Source: Amorphophallus konjac (lineage: Eukaryota; Streptophyta; Magnoliopsida; Alismatales; Araceae). From it: 64,000 nucleotides of DNA. Every line of letters begins with the position of its first letter. Within the stretch, counting starts at the first letter, position 1. The notes beneath the pieces were generated by a model. It did not search any database, was not told the origin of the DNA, and saw only the letters and a list, made by a program, of their open reading frames with translations. The translations under genes and the position numbers were made by a program. Of this stretch, positions 54,390 to 64,000 are shown in pieces. The stretch lies in the NCBI GenBank assembly GCA_022559845.1, contig CM040123.1:302052642-302116641 (forward strand), read 5' to 3'.

Positions 54390-56035
54390 TGTAGATCCTA
54401 ATTAGAAATCCACTTAGGACAAATAGAAAAAAGTGAATAAATAAGCATGAAATAGCACGAATAAGCACGAGGTGCTAAGATGGAGTGTGTGATCGCCAGA
54501 GACACGAGGCCTCAAAAGATATAATAAATAATAAACATGGAGGGATCGCGAAAAATACCTTGAATGCGGGGATTGTGAGTGTTCCTTTCTCTTCAAATCG
54601 GCCGGCCGACGAAGAGAGTTCTTCAATTTGATTACCCTTGCAAAACAGTCAAACACCAATAAAGAAATTGAATTAGAAATATGGTGAGTGTAGCATCAAG
54701 TTCTTAATAAAAATATGAGCATAAAAAATTGTGTAAGAACACACCTTAAGGGTGGTTGCCCTTAAACCCCTATGCAAAAGGGTAAGAATATATATGATGA
54801 ATGAATGCTATGAAGATGGAAAAATATGAATATAGTGGAAAGAGTGCAAGTGTGCACTATGGGAGATTTCTCAACGTGGTTGAGAGAGGAAAAATTAACA
54901 TGAGATATGATCATGCATGTATAAACTAATGATGATAAAAATAACAGAAGAATCGAAATAAAAAGAAAAAGGGGCCTGTGCTGCTTCTTTTGGCTTGGAT
55001 GCTCGATGAGGAGAAGACTTCAAAAGGATGATGAAGAAGAACCGTGGAGAGGCCCCTCCTTCAGCCACAGCAACAACCTGCGAAGAAGGAAAGGAAAAAG
55101 AAAGAAAACAGAAGAAGAAGAACAAGAACGGAGGGCAGGAGAAAGAGGAATCCCAACCAACCCCATAACAGAGCTGCAGAAGCTCTATGTATAGGATTGA
55201 ATCAAAGATAGAAGGATAAGAACGGGCAAGAGCCCAAGGAGGGAAGGATTAGAATGGGCAAGGGTGACCAAACGAAGCAGGGACTCTCTGGGAAAGGGTT
55301 GCGTTCGTTTAGAACCTGAAAGGTGAAACACGACCTAAACAAGGGCGTCAATTCAAGAATTGACGACCTACCAGAAGGCGTTATTAAAAACACGACTTAG
55401 ATAAGGACGTTAATTCAAAATAGGGCTAGTTTTCATTTCTTAATATTATTTTCCCATTTTTTAGGTGGAGGTGCATCTCAATGTGCTGATTCCAATGACT
55501 ATTTTTGCGTATTTTTTTGACACCCGGAAGGCCACCAAATCACCTCTCAAAGGGGGTTGAAAATAATATTAAAATAATCAATTTGAAAAAGACGACCGTG
55601 CAAAGGTCGTGAATTCAATTTTTTTATTTTTTTATTCTTTTCAAATTCAAAATAACGTCCCCTTGTAAGTCGTTAATTCCCAAAAAATTCTGAAAAATTC
55701 CCAAAAAAAATTAGAAAAATGGAAATTTGAAAGAATGAACGCCCTCCACTATAGTCGTCAATTTTTTTAGAAACGCCCAAGTCCAAGCCGTTATTTAAAA
55801 GACGCCCCACATCAAGTCGTTATTTCTGAAAAATACATAAAAATAGAGAAAAATACCCAGAAAATCCAGAAAAATCCAGAAAAATAGGGAAAAATAGGAA
55901 AAGAGAGGAAAAAAGGGAGAAATCCAAGAAAAGTGAGAAAAACCACTCAAACAGGGATAATTTGAGGGTCAAATTGGGGCATTACAAGGTAATATGAGAT
56001 GTACTCATAGTAACGTCAATTTTGGCGTGTCTACA
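54390..56035 (-). repeat. 3' LTR of copy 2 (1646 bp)
   Basis: TGTAGATCC...GTGTCTACA. Diverged from copy 1 but keeps the cggccggccg block (54598-54607), the TATA-like region (ctatgtatagg, near 55182) and degenerate hairpins at about 55325-55830. Confidence 0.9.
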
Positions 56036-58912
56036 GCTGCCCCGTCTTGGCGTCTGCTTTGCAAGGGAGCAGAGTAAACTGAAAAGTAGATGCCAAGGTG
56101 TGATGAGACACGCAATCAACATCACTTGATGAGAATTAAATCAAAAGCTCGAGATGAAGCAATCTCGAGAAATTCAATGAAATCAACGATGCTTGGATAA
56201 AAGAGGGAGTGTGCACGCAGGCACGAAGGAGATAAAAGAATGATCAACTTCCAGCGCGGTGGAAGTACCCCAGGTCACAAACCTGTAGGTTTCACCATTG
56301 GGGAGTGGTTACCAGCCAATGTGGACGTGCTGCAGCCAAGGTGGATCAAGGGAAAACGATTAAAATAAGATGATAGAAATCCAAACAAGGAGCTTTCGAG
56401 AAAATGACCCAAAACAGTGACAAAACGAACTGAGGATTCCATTCAGCAATGAATGTCTCATATATGGAAAAATTAAGATCAATTTGACTCTCCAAATCAG
56501 CTTATCAGAGTGATTTCAATGTTAATTCAAAGTCCTACATGAATGCATGCTGGGTTTAAAAGGAAAAAGTTAAAATAAATTAAAATATAAGATAATCAAG
56601 GATAATATTATTAAGCTATCCAGACTGAGTCAAGAAACCCATTTTGCGAGCTGATACTAAGCCGAAGCCCGTTTATCCACGCATCGACTCGCAAAAGGGA
56701 ACCATTGTCCCCAGTCTGTGACGGCTCAACGGCCTATCCGTGTGACTAAGACTCCTCTGGAGTCATCATTATTTTTGATGGAGGGGAACTCAAATTCTAG
56801 ATTTACCAAAGTCACAAGGTCCTTGATATGATCTAGCAGCGTATGTAACATATAGTAGAATGCATACAGGGAGATGGTAACAGCAATTAGCTTGGGGGAA
56901 CTGCAAAATGAGGTGCAAGCACCGTGGGGCTTGGATGACGATGCCCAATCGGTGGGACTAAGAGCCTCTTCCTGCACTCAAAGATTCATCAGCCAAGATA
57001 TAAAAGATAACAAGCAATGAATGAGACATTTAGTAAGCATAACATGAATCAAAGTATTAATAGCATGTATAAATATCAAAGCGATCAAAGCTTGGTATAG
57101 ATTATATCATTCAAACATGTATTAGCAAAGCAAAGCATGAATGGCATGAATAGCATGGGTTAAGACATAGCATTGCAAAGCACATTGTTTGTTGTTTGTC
57201 ATGAGGGTGACAATCTTGGCATGGAAATAATCAGAGAAGCTGGCTCTTGAATGAATGGAGTGATGCACAGGGCAGCAGAGATAATCAGATTGACGTGAAT
57301 AATCAGAGTGATACCCTAGGTGACAGGGATGATCAAGTGAAATCAACAGGAGTTGATTAAATGATTTGGAGATGAATGATAATCAGGAGATATGAGGAAA
57401 TGATAATCAAAATGCCCAGGGTGGCATGTCATGAGAATATCGGGAAGAATCAATAGATTGATAGCAATAAGTGGAGAGAGGACTCATCCCGTGCTCCAGG
57501 TCCTTGCAAAGTTGTCCCTGCAAAACACCATTAGACAAATACAAAAAAAAATTTTGGATTTTGAAATATGCAAATTTTTATGAGTTTTGAAAAAGATATT
57601 CAAATTTTTATGGATTTTGGAAAATATTTCAATTTTTATGAATCTTGGAAGAAATATCTGATTTTTTGTTTGATTTTGCTCAGGAAATATTCAAATTTTT
57701 TTTTTGCTTTTGCAATATTCAATTTTTTTGGATTTTGGTTTAGACATAGCTAATGCAGCATCAAAGGGTGTTTAAACCATTAATTGGGGGTCCTCGTTCC
57801 TTCCCTTTTTGCTAAAATTTCTCAAAGTCGAGCGTGCATTGAAGGGTGGCGCCCTATAACCAACTGTCCATGGTTAACGGTGCCCCTACCAAGGCCATAC
57901 CTGAGAAACATTCGGTCTTGGAGGGAGAAGAGAAGAACAATTGTGACAAGCTTTATACAGGATGGGAGATGTCAGGATTTGAATTCATTCCAAGGTATTT
58001 CCCCTCAAAGAGGTAGTCTGTTGCGCTGGGGCTTTGTGCCTTTGATTTTTAGACCATTGACATGCATACGACCAGGGTGTTCCCTGCGAGGACTTTGCCT
58101 CTCTTGACATGCCATAATTCATAATTTTGCTTTTATCGAAATTTTGACTTGATTTTCATAATAGCCCTTTTGGCGAGATGTATATCATGAAAACTCATAT
58201 GAAAACTCATATTGACTTTGGGTCAAGACTGCCCCTATTTGAGACTTCTCTCGTATTGGGGAGTACCTAGGTTGGTCATCTTATCCGCCAACCTCTTGCC
58301 CCTGCATTCGGCCGAGTAAAGAAGAGAAAAAGACTTTCAGGAATTCTCATGGTATGGCCAAAGTAGCAACGGTGTTTTATCCAAAGGAGCTGGCTAAGGA
58401 CGCCGTGAAGTGTGTGGATGCCCAGCTAAGGGTTGCTCTTAACAAGCAGGGAGAGAATGTCGAATTCCCAGCGTGGGGTTCTTATTACCAAAGGTGCTGC
58501 ATAGCAAGCCTAAAGACTCTTTTTGATAATGATTTAATAAAGATAAAGATATGACCTAGGATAAAGGTCTTAACTACCACTCTTAATCTTGTTAAGAAGC
58601 ACTTCATTTTGAAAATCATGCGTGAATTAATGAGAAAATGATATCATAAAATGAGTACTTACGCCAATATGTTACCTTGCAACCTTTGTAGAAGAAGCTG
58701 TCAGAGGCGAGGTTGATCATCGTGGGATAGTCCTCTTTGGCAGTCAAAAGGATTGGAAGCAAAGGGTTTGAAAGCGGCTTAACAAGAAGGAGTGGTGCCA
58801 AGATCAGACTCAGACGAATAAGAAAAAAAAGGAGAGAGGCGAGGGCTAGAACTCCCTCACTAAGGTGTGGAGACCCTGATCACATGGAACGGTCTACAGA
58901 AGAAACGGAGAA
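56036..58912 (-). other. Non-coding 3' internal region of copy 2
   Basis: Counterpart of 3728-6600. Polypurine tract at 56036-56050. The block 56243-56352 differs from copy 1 at only about four or five of 108 sites, while neighbouring sequence differs more. No convincing gene. Confidence 0.7.
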
Positions 58913-59654
58913 TTAGAAGGAGAAGTGAGGACTAAAGCCTCGAAAGCAGTGAGAGAATGGGCAGTTGCCCATGGCAGTGGATGTGGAAGAAGTTGGGTCG
59001 GATCCAGGATTAGGGGGAATTAGAGGAAGAAATTGATAGATGGAAAGAGGCGGATCCGGAGGGTCTGGAGGTTGTGGAGGAGAATCATGAGGGGAGGAAT
59101 CATCCGAAGGCTCCGGAGGGATAAAATATCGAGGGACACGGTGCCCTGGGAAGAAATAGGGAAAAAGATGATGGAAAAGGAAGAAGAAAACGAAGGATGT
59201 GATGTCCTGGAAGAGTAGAAAGATGAATCGGAAGAAAGATGGATGGTCCGGAGGTTTCGGAGGAAGAAAATGGAAAGGGGCGTCGTGCCCGAAGGAAAGG
59301 CATGAAGGATCCGGAGGGACAACGAAAGAAGGGACGCGATGCCCCAGGAAGAAATAGGAAAAAAGGTGATGGAAAAGGAAGAAGAAGATGAAGGATGTGA
59401 TGTCCCGGAGGAACAGAAGGACGAATCGGAGGAAGGATGGAGGGTCCGGAGGTTCCGGAGGAAGAAAATGGAAAGGGGCGTCGTGCCCGAAGGAAAGGCA
59501 TGAAGGATCCGGAGGGACAACGAAAGAAGGGACGCGATGCCCCGGGAAGAAATAGGAAAAAAGGTGATGGAAAAGGAAGAAGAAGATGAAGGATGTGATG
59601 TCCCGGAGGAACAGAAGGACGAATCGGAGGAAGGATGGAGGGTCCGGAGGTTCC
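58913..59654 (-). pseudogene. Orphan proline-rich ORF, C-terminal part of copy 2
   Basis: Open frame of 247 codons on the minus strand, ending at 58913 and homologous to the end of the copy 1 ORF (shared SIYQFLPLIPPNPGSDPTSS and CPFSHCFRGFSPH). It is interrupted at its left (N-terminal) side by the LTR of copy 3 at 59655. It contains a tandem 198-bp repeat (66 codons; 59245-59442 and 59443-59640, with part of a further unit), nearly identical between units, carrying GHRVPSFVVPPDPSCLSFGH and a hydrophobic Phe/Leu-rich stretch. Unit number therefore differs from copy 1, where the repeats are more varied. Function unknown. Confidence 0.7.
59650..59654 (+). repeat. Predicted target-site duplication GTTCC of copy 3, left copy
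   Basis: Five bases before the LTR start TGTAGAC. The partner would be to the right of the window. Confidence 0.5.
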
Positions 59655-59843
59655 TGTAGACACGCCAAAATTGACGTCATTTTGAGTATATTTCATATCG
59701 CTCTGCGATGCCCCATTTGACCCTCAAATCAGCTTATTTGAGTGGTTTTCCCACTTTTCTTGAATTTCTCCTATTTTTCCCCATTTTATCTCTTTTTCCT
59801 ATTTTTTTGGATTTCTTGGGCATCTATCTCTATTTTCTGAATT

Positions 59844-60270
59844 CACGCCCTCATCAGGGGCGTGTTTTTGAAACACGCCCTGGTCTAGGGCGTTTCTTTC
59901 CCATTTTATCTATTTCTCCCCATTCTATCTATTTTATGAATTTTATGAATTCACGACTTGGGTAAGGGCGTGTTTCTCTTAAAACATGACTTCACCTAAG
60001 GCGTTTCTTAAAGAAAGGACGCCCACCTTAGGGCGTTAATTCTTTTGGTTTGACCGACTTCCCATTTGAGCTCTTGAAATTAACGCCCTTCCCAGGGGCG
60101 TGTTTTTGAAACGTGACTTTGATTGAGGCGTGTGTTTCATGTTTCAAATATGGGGAGTTTTCATTTCTAAAATTTGGTTTTGAGAAACGCCCTTGTGCAG
60201 GGCGTGTTTTTGAGAAACGCCGTATGTGTAGGTCGTCAATTCTTAAATTAACGCCCTGACCTAAGGCGTG
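59844..60270. repeat. U3 hairpin array of copy 3
   Basis: About ten ACGCCC/GGGCGT-type palindromes in the same order as in copy 1, for example ACGCCCTTGTGCAGGGCGT (near 60187-60205). Confidence 0.85.
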
Positions 60271-60403
60271 TTTCACCTTCTGGCTTCGCAGCCCTTTCCC
60301 CAGAGAGTCCTTGCTTCGTTAGACACCTGCTTTGAATGGGGCTCTTGCCCATTCTTATCCTTCCCTCTTTGGACTCTTACCCATGTTTATCTCCTCCAAA
60401 TCC

Positions 60404-60412
60404 TATTTAATA
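60404..60412 (+). promoter_or_regulatory. TATA-like element of the copy 3 LTR
   Basis: TATTTAATA, at the same place as ctattaatag of copy 1, with a pyrimidine-rich (TTC/CTT) patch beginning about 35 bp downstream, a common plant promoter layout. Confidence 0.5.
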
Positions 60413-61210
60413 GAGCTATTAGCTCTATTGTTAAGGTTGGATTCCTCTTCTTCCGGACGCCCCTTTTCTTCTTCCTCCCTTTCTTCTTCTCTTCTTCTGT
60501 CTCCTTCTCTTTTTCTCTTTTTTCTTCTCACAGGGTGCCGCTGCTGCATTGGCTAAGGAGGGGCTCCCTCTCACGACCAAGCCTTCATCTTCTGAAGCCT
60601 CTCCCCCTTGAATATCAAAGCCACAAGCACAGGATCCTCTTTCCCCTTTTATCCCTCTTTTATCCTATTTTATTAGATTCATGGCATATATGCATGCATG
60701 TTCATACACTTTTTTTTCCATCTCAACCACGTTGAGAAACTCCCCTTAGTGCACTCTTGCACTCTTTCCCCTCATTTTTTTTATATTTTTTATGCATCCA
60801 TCATCTTTTACCTACCCTTTTGCATAGGGGTTTAAGGGCCACCCCCTTAAGGTGTGTTCATAATCAATTTTCATGCTCATCTATCTAAGAATTTGATGCT
60901 ACACTCACCTTTATTCTAATCCATATCTTTTTGGTGTTGTTGTCTTTGTTTTGCAAGGGTAATAAAAGTGAAGAACTCTCTTCATCGGCCGGCCGATTTG
61001 AAGAGAAAGGAAGCACTCACATTCCCCGCACATTTGAGGTATTTGCGATCACTTTCCCCTTATCATCTCCACTTGAGACCCTCGTGTCTCTGGCGATCAC
61101 ACACACCTCCTTTTAGCACCTCGTGCATGTTTCATCTCCACTATTTATTGATTATTGCATGCCTTGTCTTAATAATTTTCCTTAAGTGGATTTTTAAATA
61201 GATCTACAAA

Positions 61211-61229
61211 TTGGCGATCACGGTGGGAC
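61211..61229 (+). promoter_or_regulatory. Primer-binding site of copy 3
   Basis: TTGGCGATCACGGTGGGAC, two bases after the LTR; identical to copy 1 over these 19 bases. Confidence 0.75.
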
Positions 61230-61376
61230 ACTTTGTGTTCTTCCTTTATTACCCCTTTCCCCTTGGCACCCTCGCGTGCCCTTTTGATATTCATATTTAT
61301 TGATTGCATGTTGTTGGCTCTGTGAGTGTTCTCTCTGTTATTGCTGGCCGCGAAGGTTTCCTGGAGACAGTTAATT

Positions 61377-61769
61377 CACGCCTCTGGAAGAGGCGTTTTT
61401 ATTGATTTAACGCCCTAACCAAGGGCGTCTTCTTCATATTTTACGCCCTCAGACAGGGCGTTTTCCAGCTTACTTCCGGGCTTTCTTGCTTTATATAGCT
61501 GCCTTTGAATTCACGCCCTCCCACAGGGCGTTTCTTTATTTGGTAGCGCCTCTCCTGAGGGCGCGTTTTCATGATTTAACGCCCACACCCCTGGGCGTCT
61601 CTTATTCGGTTGAGCATCCCTGACAATTAACGCCCTGCCCCAGGGCGTGTCTTTTATTGGTAGCGCCTCACCCTAAGGCGCGTTTTACCCTGCCCTTGGG
61701 CCCCTCACGTTTATTCACGACAGTCACACCGTCGTGTCTTTGTTTAGTAGCGCCCCCTTCCAGGGCGTG
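61377..61769. repeat. Leader hairpin array of copy 3
   Basis: Ten palindromes, 20-25 bp each, spaced 20-60 bp. The last two, with arms CACGAC/GTCGTG and centred AGCGCCCCCTTCCAGGGCG, are the same as in copy 1; the others differ in loop and some arm bases but stay paired. Confidence 0.88.
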
Positions 61770-62284
61770 TTTTTTCTGTGGGTTTCCAGAACCCCCCGGC
61801 TGTGGTTTTTTATGATATTTCCTGCTTATCTTGGTTGATTGATCATATTATTGTGGTTGGCTTGATTTCTCCTGTTGCATTCATTCTTCATTTGCATTTG
61901 GTTTGGGAGACCTCCTCTCTCTTCATTAGGATCCACACACCCCCTTGGTGAAGGAACGACCCTCCATTGAGCATTCCGTCTCTTTGGATTGGAAATTCCT
62001 AAACCAAGCCTCCATAAGTCCCCGCACCCGTGGATTCCCTCACGGACGCCGGGCAGGTTGTACCCTTTGAAGTCCCGATATAGTTGGCCTAATACGTGGT
62101 GAGTGAGAGTTCCTAGTTGGCATTGAAGTTCAAATCATATTGAAACTAGGTTCCTCCCCCCTTGTGTGAATCATTCAAACTTTATTAAAATTCATTAATT
62201 CACCAAGGATTAAACAAATCAAAATCACGGTAACCATTCCAACTTGTGTGCTTCTTTGCAATTATTGAGAACTTTGATTATATA

Positions 62285-64000
62285 ATGGCTTACCATGATA
62301 GAAACATGTTCAATTCAATTAATGAGGATGCACAACCTAGCACTTCATATCCTCAATTTCAACATGTTAATCATCATCATTCTCACCATTCTTTCAAGGG
62401 ACCACGTCCTTATTCTCATGGTCATGCCCGACCCATGGGCAATGTCCATCCTCATGGTCCCCCTACTCAAGTTCGAGCCACTATTCCTACGGGACCGTCT
62501 CCTCCCAATGATGAGAAGGTCTCTCAAATCTTGCATGCATTAGATCATCTTACCCCTCAACAGATCCAAGCCCTTAAGGCTGCCGTTGAGGGTACATCTC
62601 TTGCATCTCCCCCTCCTTCCAATTCTATTCGGGTGGCCCATCACCCACCTCCTTCCAATTCTATTCGGGTGGCCCATCACCCATCTCCCTCCAATTCTAT
62701 TCGGGTGGCCCATCACCCACCTCCTCCTTCCAATCATATTCGGGTAGCCCATTACCCATCTCCTCCTGTTCATTCTACTCGGGTGGTCCGACACCCGCCT
62801 CCTTCTATTCCTCCTCCAACACGGCCCCGAGGCCCATTTACTCCTTGCAATCCGTTCCGTCCGGGTTCTTTTACGGGTCGTCCCGTCAACTCCCCTCCAC
62901 GGCCTTTTTATACGACCCCTCCTCCTTCAATGCCCTGCCAACCTTCTGTTGCCCAAGTTACACCCCTCCAGCAAACTCTCCTCGATAAGATTACTTTGAT
63001 GGAGGAACAAATAAAGAGGGTCACGGCTCCTCCTACTCCAGTCAATCCTCTCCATGTCGCTTTGGACGACATTACAAGAATGGAGAGAGAATGGAAAGAT
63101 AGGATGGACGACTACGGCGTTGATATTCCAAGTGAGCAAGAACCGACATTTGAAGAATCTGAGGCAATATACGATGATGAAGATGTGCAGGCACCCCTTC
63201 CGAGTTTCCTTAATTTCCCGCTCCCTCCACTTTCATTCGATGAACCTCCTGCTCAGGATGAAACCATCCCCGATCCAATCCCTATTTATGAGACTAACTG
63301 GTGTTACGATGATGGGTCGATACTCCAATCACCCACACCGCCACATTGTAAGTCTCCTCCTATCCTTGACACCGCATACATTACACCTCCTCCAGTTACA
63401 CCATTAACCTCCGCAACACTGGCCTCCCCTAAACCTTCCATTAAACCTCCACCAATTACACCTCCACTCCTTAAGCCATCTACCTCCACACCATTAGCCT
63501 CCATCGAACCCACCATTAAACCTTCCCCAATTAACCTCCCATTACCGCCACCTCGGCCTTCCATTATCCCTTTAAAACCCACTTTGCTTATTCCTCCACC
63601 ATATAGCCTTACGCCTTTACCCATGGTTAGTCCTGAGCAGGATCCACCACTTTTTGCATCCGAGCTAATCCCAACTACTTCCGAGCAAGGGGAGAAGCTC
63701 GACGTGTTTGAATCTCCGCCCCCATTCACCCATTTGCCAACACCTTCCATTATAACTCCACCATTCACGGAGCCTCCCGCCTCCGCCTCACCTCCCTTTG
63801 TTACTCGGAAGGGGCGTGCTTCTGCAGCTAATTGCGCCAAGGATAAGCAAAAGGCGGGCAAGAAGACTTTGGCCACGACCGTGCCATTCAAGATGCAAGA
63901 ATTCATTTACCGGATGTCAATCCGGGTTATTGTGCCAAGCATGGTCGGAGAAGCTAAGTCATCACCGTTGCTCAATAGATGCCAAGCATTGACGCCGTTT
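62285..64000 (+). CDS. Proline-rich orphan protein of the non-autonomous LTR element, copy 3 (5' end, open to window edge)
   Basis: ATG 62285 (MAYHDRNMFNSINEDAQ) begins 572 codons without a stop; the C-terminus lies outside. Compared with copy 1 it has no frameshift and one more repeat of the SNSIRVAHHPPP type (four or five units at about 62610-62790). Order of parts: His-rich stretch, a helix (KVSQILHALDHLTPQQIQAL), the IRVAHH repeats, Pro-rich linker, a charged helix (LLDKITLMEEQIKRV; DDITRMEREWKDRMDDYG), an acidic part (EQEPTFEESEAIYDDEDV), a long Pro/Thr/Ser region, then a basic Cys-containing part (KKTLATTVPFKMQEFIYRM). No enzyme, protease or zinc-knuckle motif. It occupies the gag position, so a structural or RNA-binding role in trans-packaged particles is the first guess, but no homology supports it. 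Because it has remained open across 1.7 kb of Pro-rich sequence it is probably a young or selected copy. Confidence 0.8.
   Translation, partial: MAYHDRNMFNSINEDAQPSTSYPQFQHVNHHHSHHSFKGPRPYSHGHARPMGNVHPHGPPTQVRATIPTGPSPPNDEKVSQILHALDHLTPQQIQALKAAVEGTSLASPPPSNSIRVAHHPPPSNSIRVAHHPSPSNSIRVAHHPPPPSNHIRVAHYPSPPVHSTRVVRHPPPSIPPPTRPRGPFTPCNPFRPGSFTGRPVNSPPRPFYTTPPPSMPCQPSVAQVTPLQQTLLDKITLMEEQIKRVTAPPTPVNPLHVALDDITRMEREWKDRMDDYGVDIPSEQEPTFEESEAIYDDEDVQAPLPSFLNFPLPPLSFDEPPAQDETIPDPIPIYETNWCYDDGSILQSPTPPHCKSPPILDTAYITPPPVTPLTSATLASPKPSIKPPPITPPLLKPSTSTPLASIEPTIKPSPINLPLPPPRPSIIPLKPTLLIPPPYSLTPLPMVSPEQDPPLFASELIPTTSEQGEKLDVFESPPPFTHLPTPSIITPPFTEPPASASPPFVTRKGRASAANCAKDKQKAGKKTLATTVPFKMQEFIYRMSIRVIVPSMVGEAKSSPLLNRCQALTPF

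Larger units (their letters stand above)
54390..59654 (-). mobile_element. Non-autonomous LTR retrotransposon, copy 2 (3' part)
   Basis: Same family and orientation as 2085-12231: 3' LTR 54390-56035, polypurine tract, 3' internal region, and the last 247 codons of the orphan ORF. Its interior is broken at 59654 by copy 3 in the opposite orientation. The base before its LTR gives a possible target duplication CCTGT (54385-54389), whose partner would lie outside the window. It is inserted in the Tat pol gene. Confidence 0.85.
59655..61208 (+). repeat. 5' LTR of copy 3 (1554 bp)
   Basis: TGTAGACACGCC...GATCTACA. U3 hairpins at 59844-60270, TATA-like TATTTAATA at 60404-60412, then a TTC-rich stretch. 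No gene. Confidence 0.92.
59655..64000 (+). mobile_element. Non-autonomous LTR retrotransposon, copy 3 (5' part)
   Basis: Plus-strand copy: 5' LTR 59655-61208, primer-binding site, hairpin leader, and the orphan ORF running off the window. Inserted head-to-head into the ORF of copy 2. The reading frame is undamaged in the visible part, unlike copy 1. Confidence 0.88.

Overview
The window is repeat-dense nuclear DNA of a flowering plant, species not identifiable from sequence alone. The evidence is the set of mobile-element families: a CACTA (En/Spm-type) DNA transposon with DUF4218, DUF4216 and transposase_24-like regions; Ty3/gypsy pol with the dual RNase H of the plant Tat lineage; a chromovirus-like gag primed by initiator methionine tRNA; and a plant mobile domain (PMD) gene fragment. 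I see no host housekeeping gene, tRNA or rRNA.

Layout. 1-17837 is the 3' part of a CACTA element: transposase remnants (1-1800), a second, exon-split gene (1914-16693), subterminal repeats and a terminal ...TAGTG end. The second gene contains a tandem array of 36-nt micro-exons with about 82-nt introns. A complete 10.1-kb LTR retrotransposon (2085-12231, minus strand, 5-bp target duplication CCTGC) sits inside one micro-exon, and an unclassified 1.9-kb non-coding repeat sits in a later intron. 17838-25171 is a long LTR, primer-binding site, an upstream ORF and a gag of a decayed gypsy element. 25172-29905 is the 3' LTR of a minus-strand element with a palindrome array, preceded in element sense by an antisense PMD gene. 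29905-32287 is a second copy of the unclassified repeat. 32288-42676 is a gypsy element carrying a gag-fragment ORF, split by a complete 6.5-kb gag-only element (35055-41576, target duplication GTCAT). 42802-54389 is a minus-strand Tat element with a 3.8-kb LTR, a 3.6-kb repeat-filled 3' region and a decayed pol. From 54390 to the right edge lie two more copies of the family found at 2085-12231, in opposite orientations, the second inserted in the first.

The most unusual content is that family. It has LTRs, a primer-binding site and a polypurine tract, but the part I can read carries no recognisable gag, protease, reverse transcriptase or integrase. It encodes one long proline-rich protein (about 955 residues when the single frameshift of copy 1 is allowed for) that matches no family I know. 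In copy 3 the frame is open from 62285 to the window edge (572 codons). Its U3 and untranslated leader carry ordered arrays of short hairpins, mostly ACGCCC/GGGCGT. Two other unrelated elements here carry hairpin arrays with different sequences: one in an LTR at 26.6-27.1 kb, and the Tat element in both its LTR (43.5-46.0 kb) and 3' region (49.8-50.3 kb).

Nothing here forms an operon. The relations between genes are nesting relations, which give an insertion order: CACTA, then retrotransposon copy 1; the outer gypsy element, then the gag-only element; the Tat element, then copy 2, then copy 3. The non-autonomous families would have to borrow pol proteins from elsewhere in the genome. All identities below come from reading the sequence by eye; none was checked against a database.
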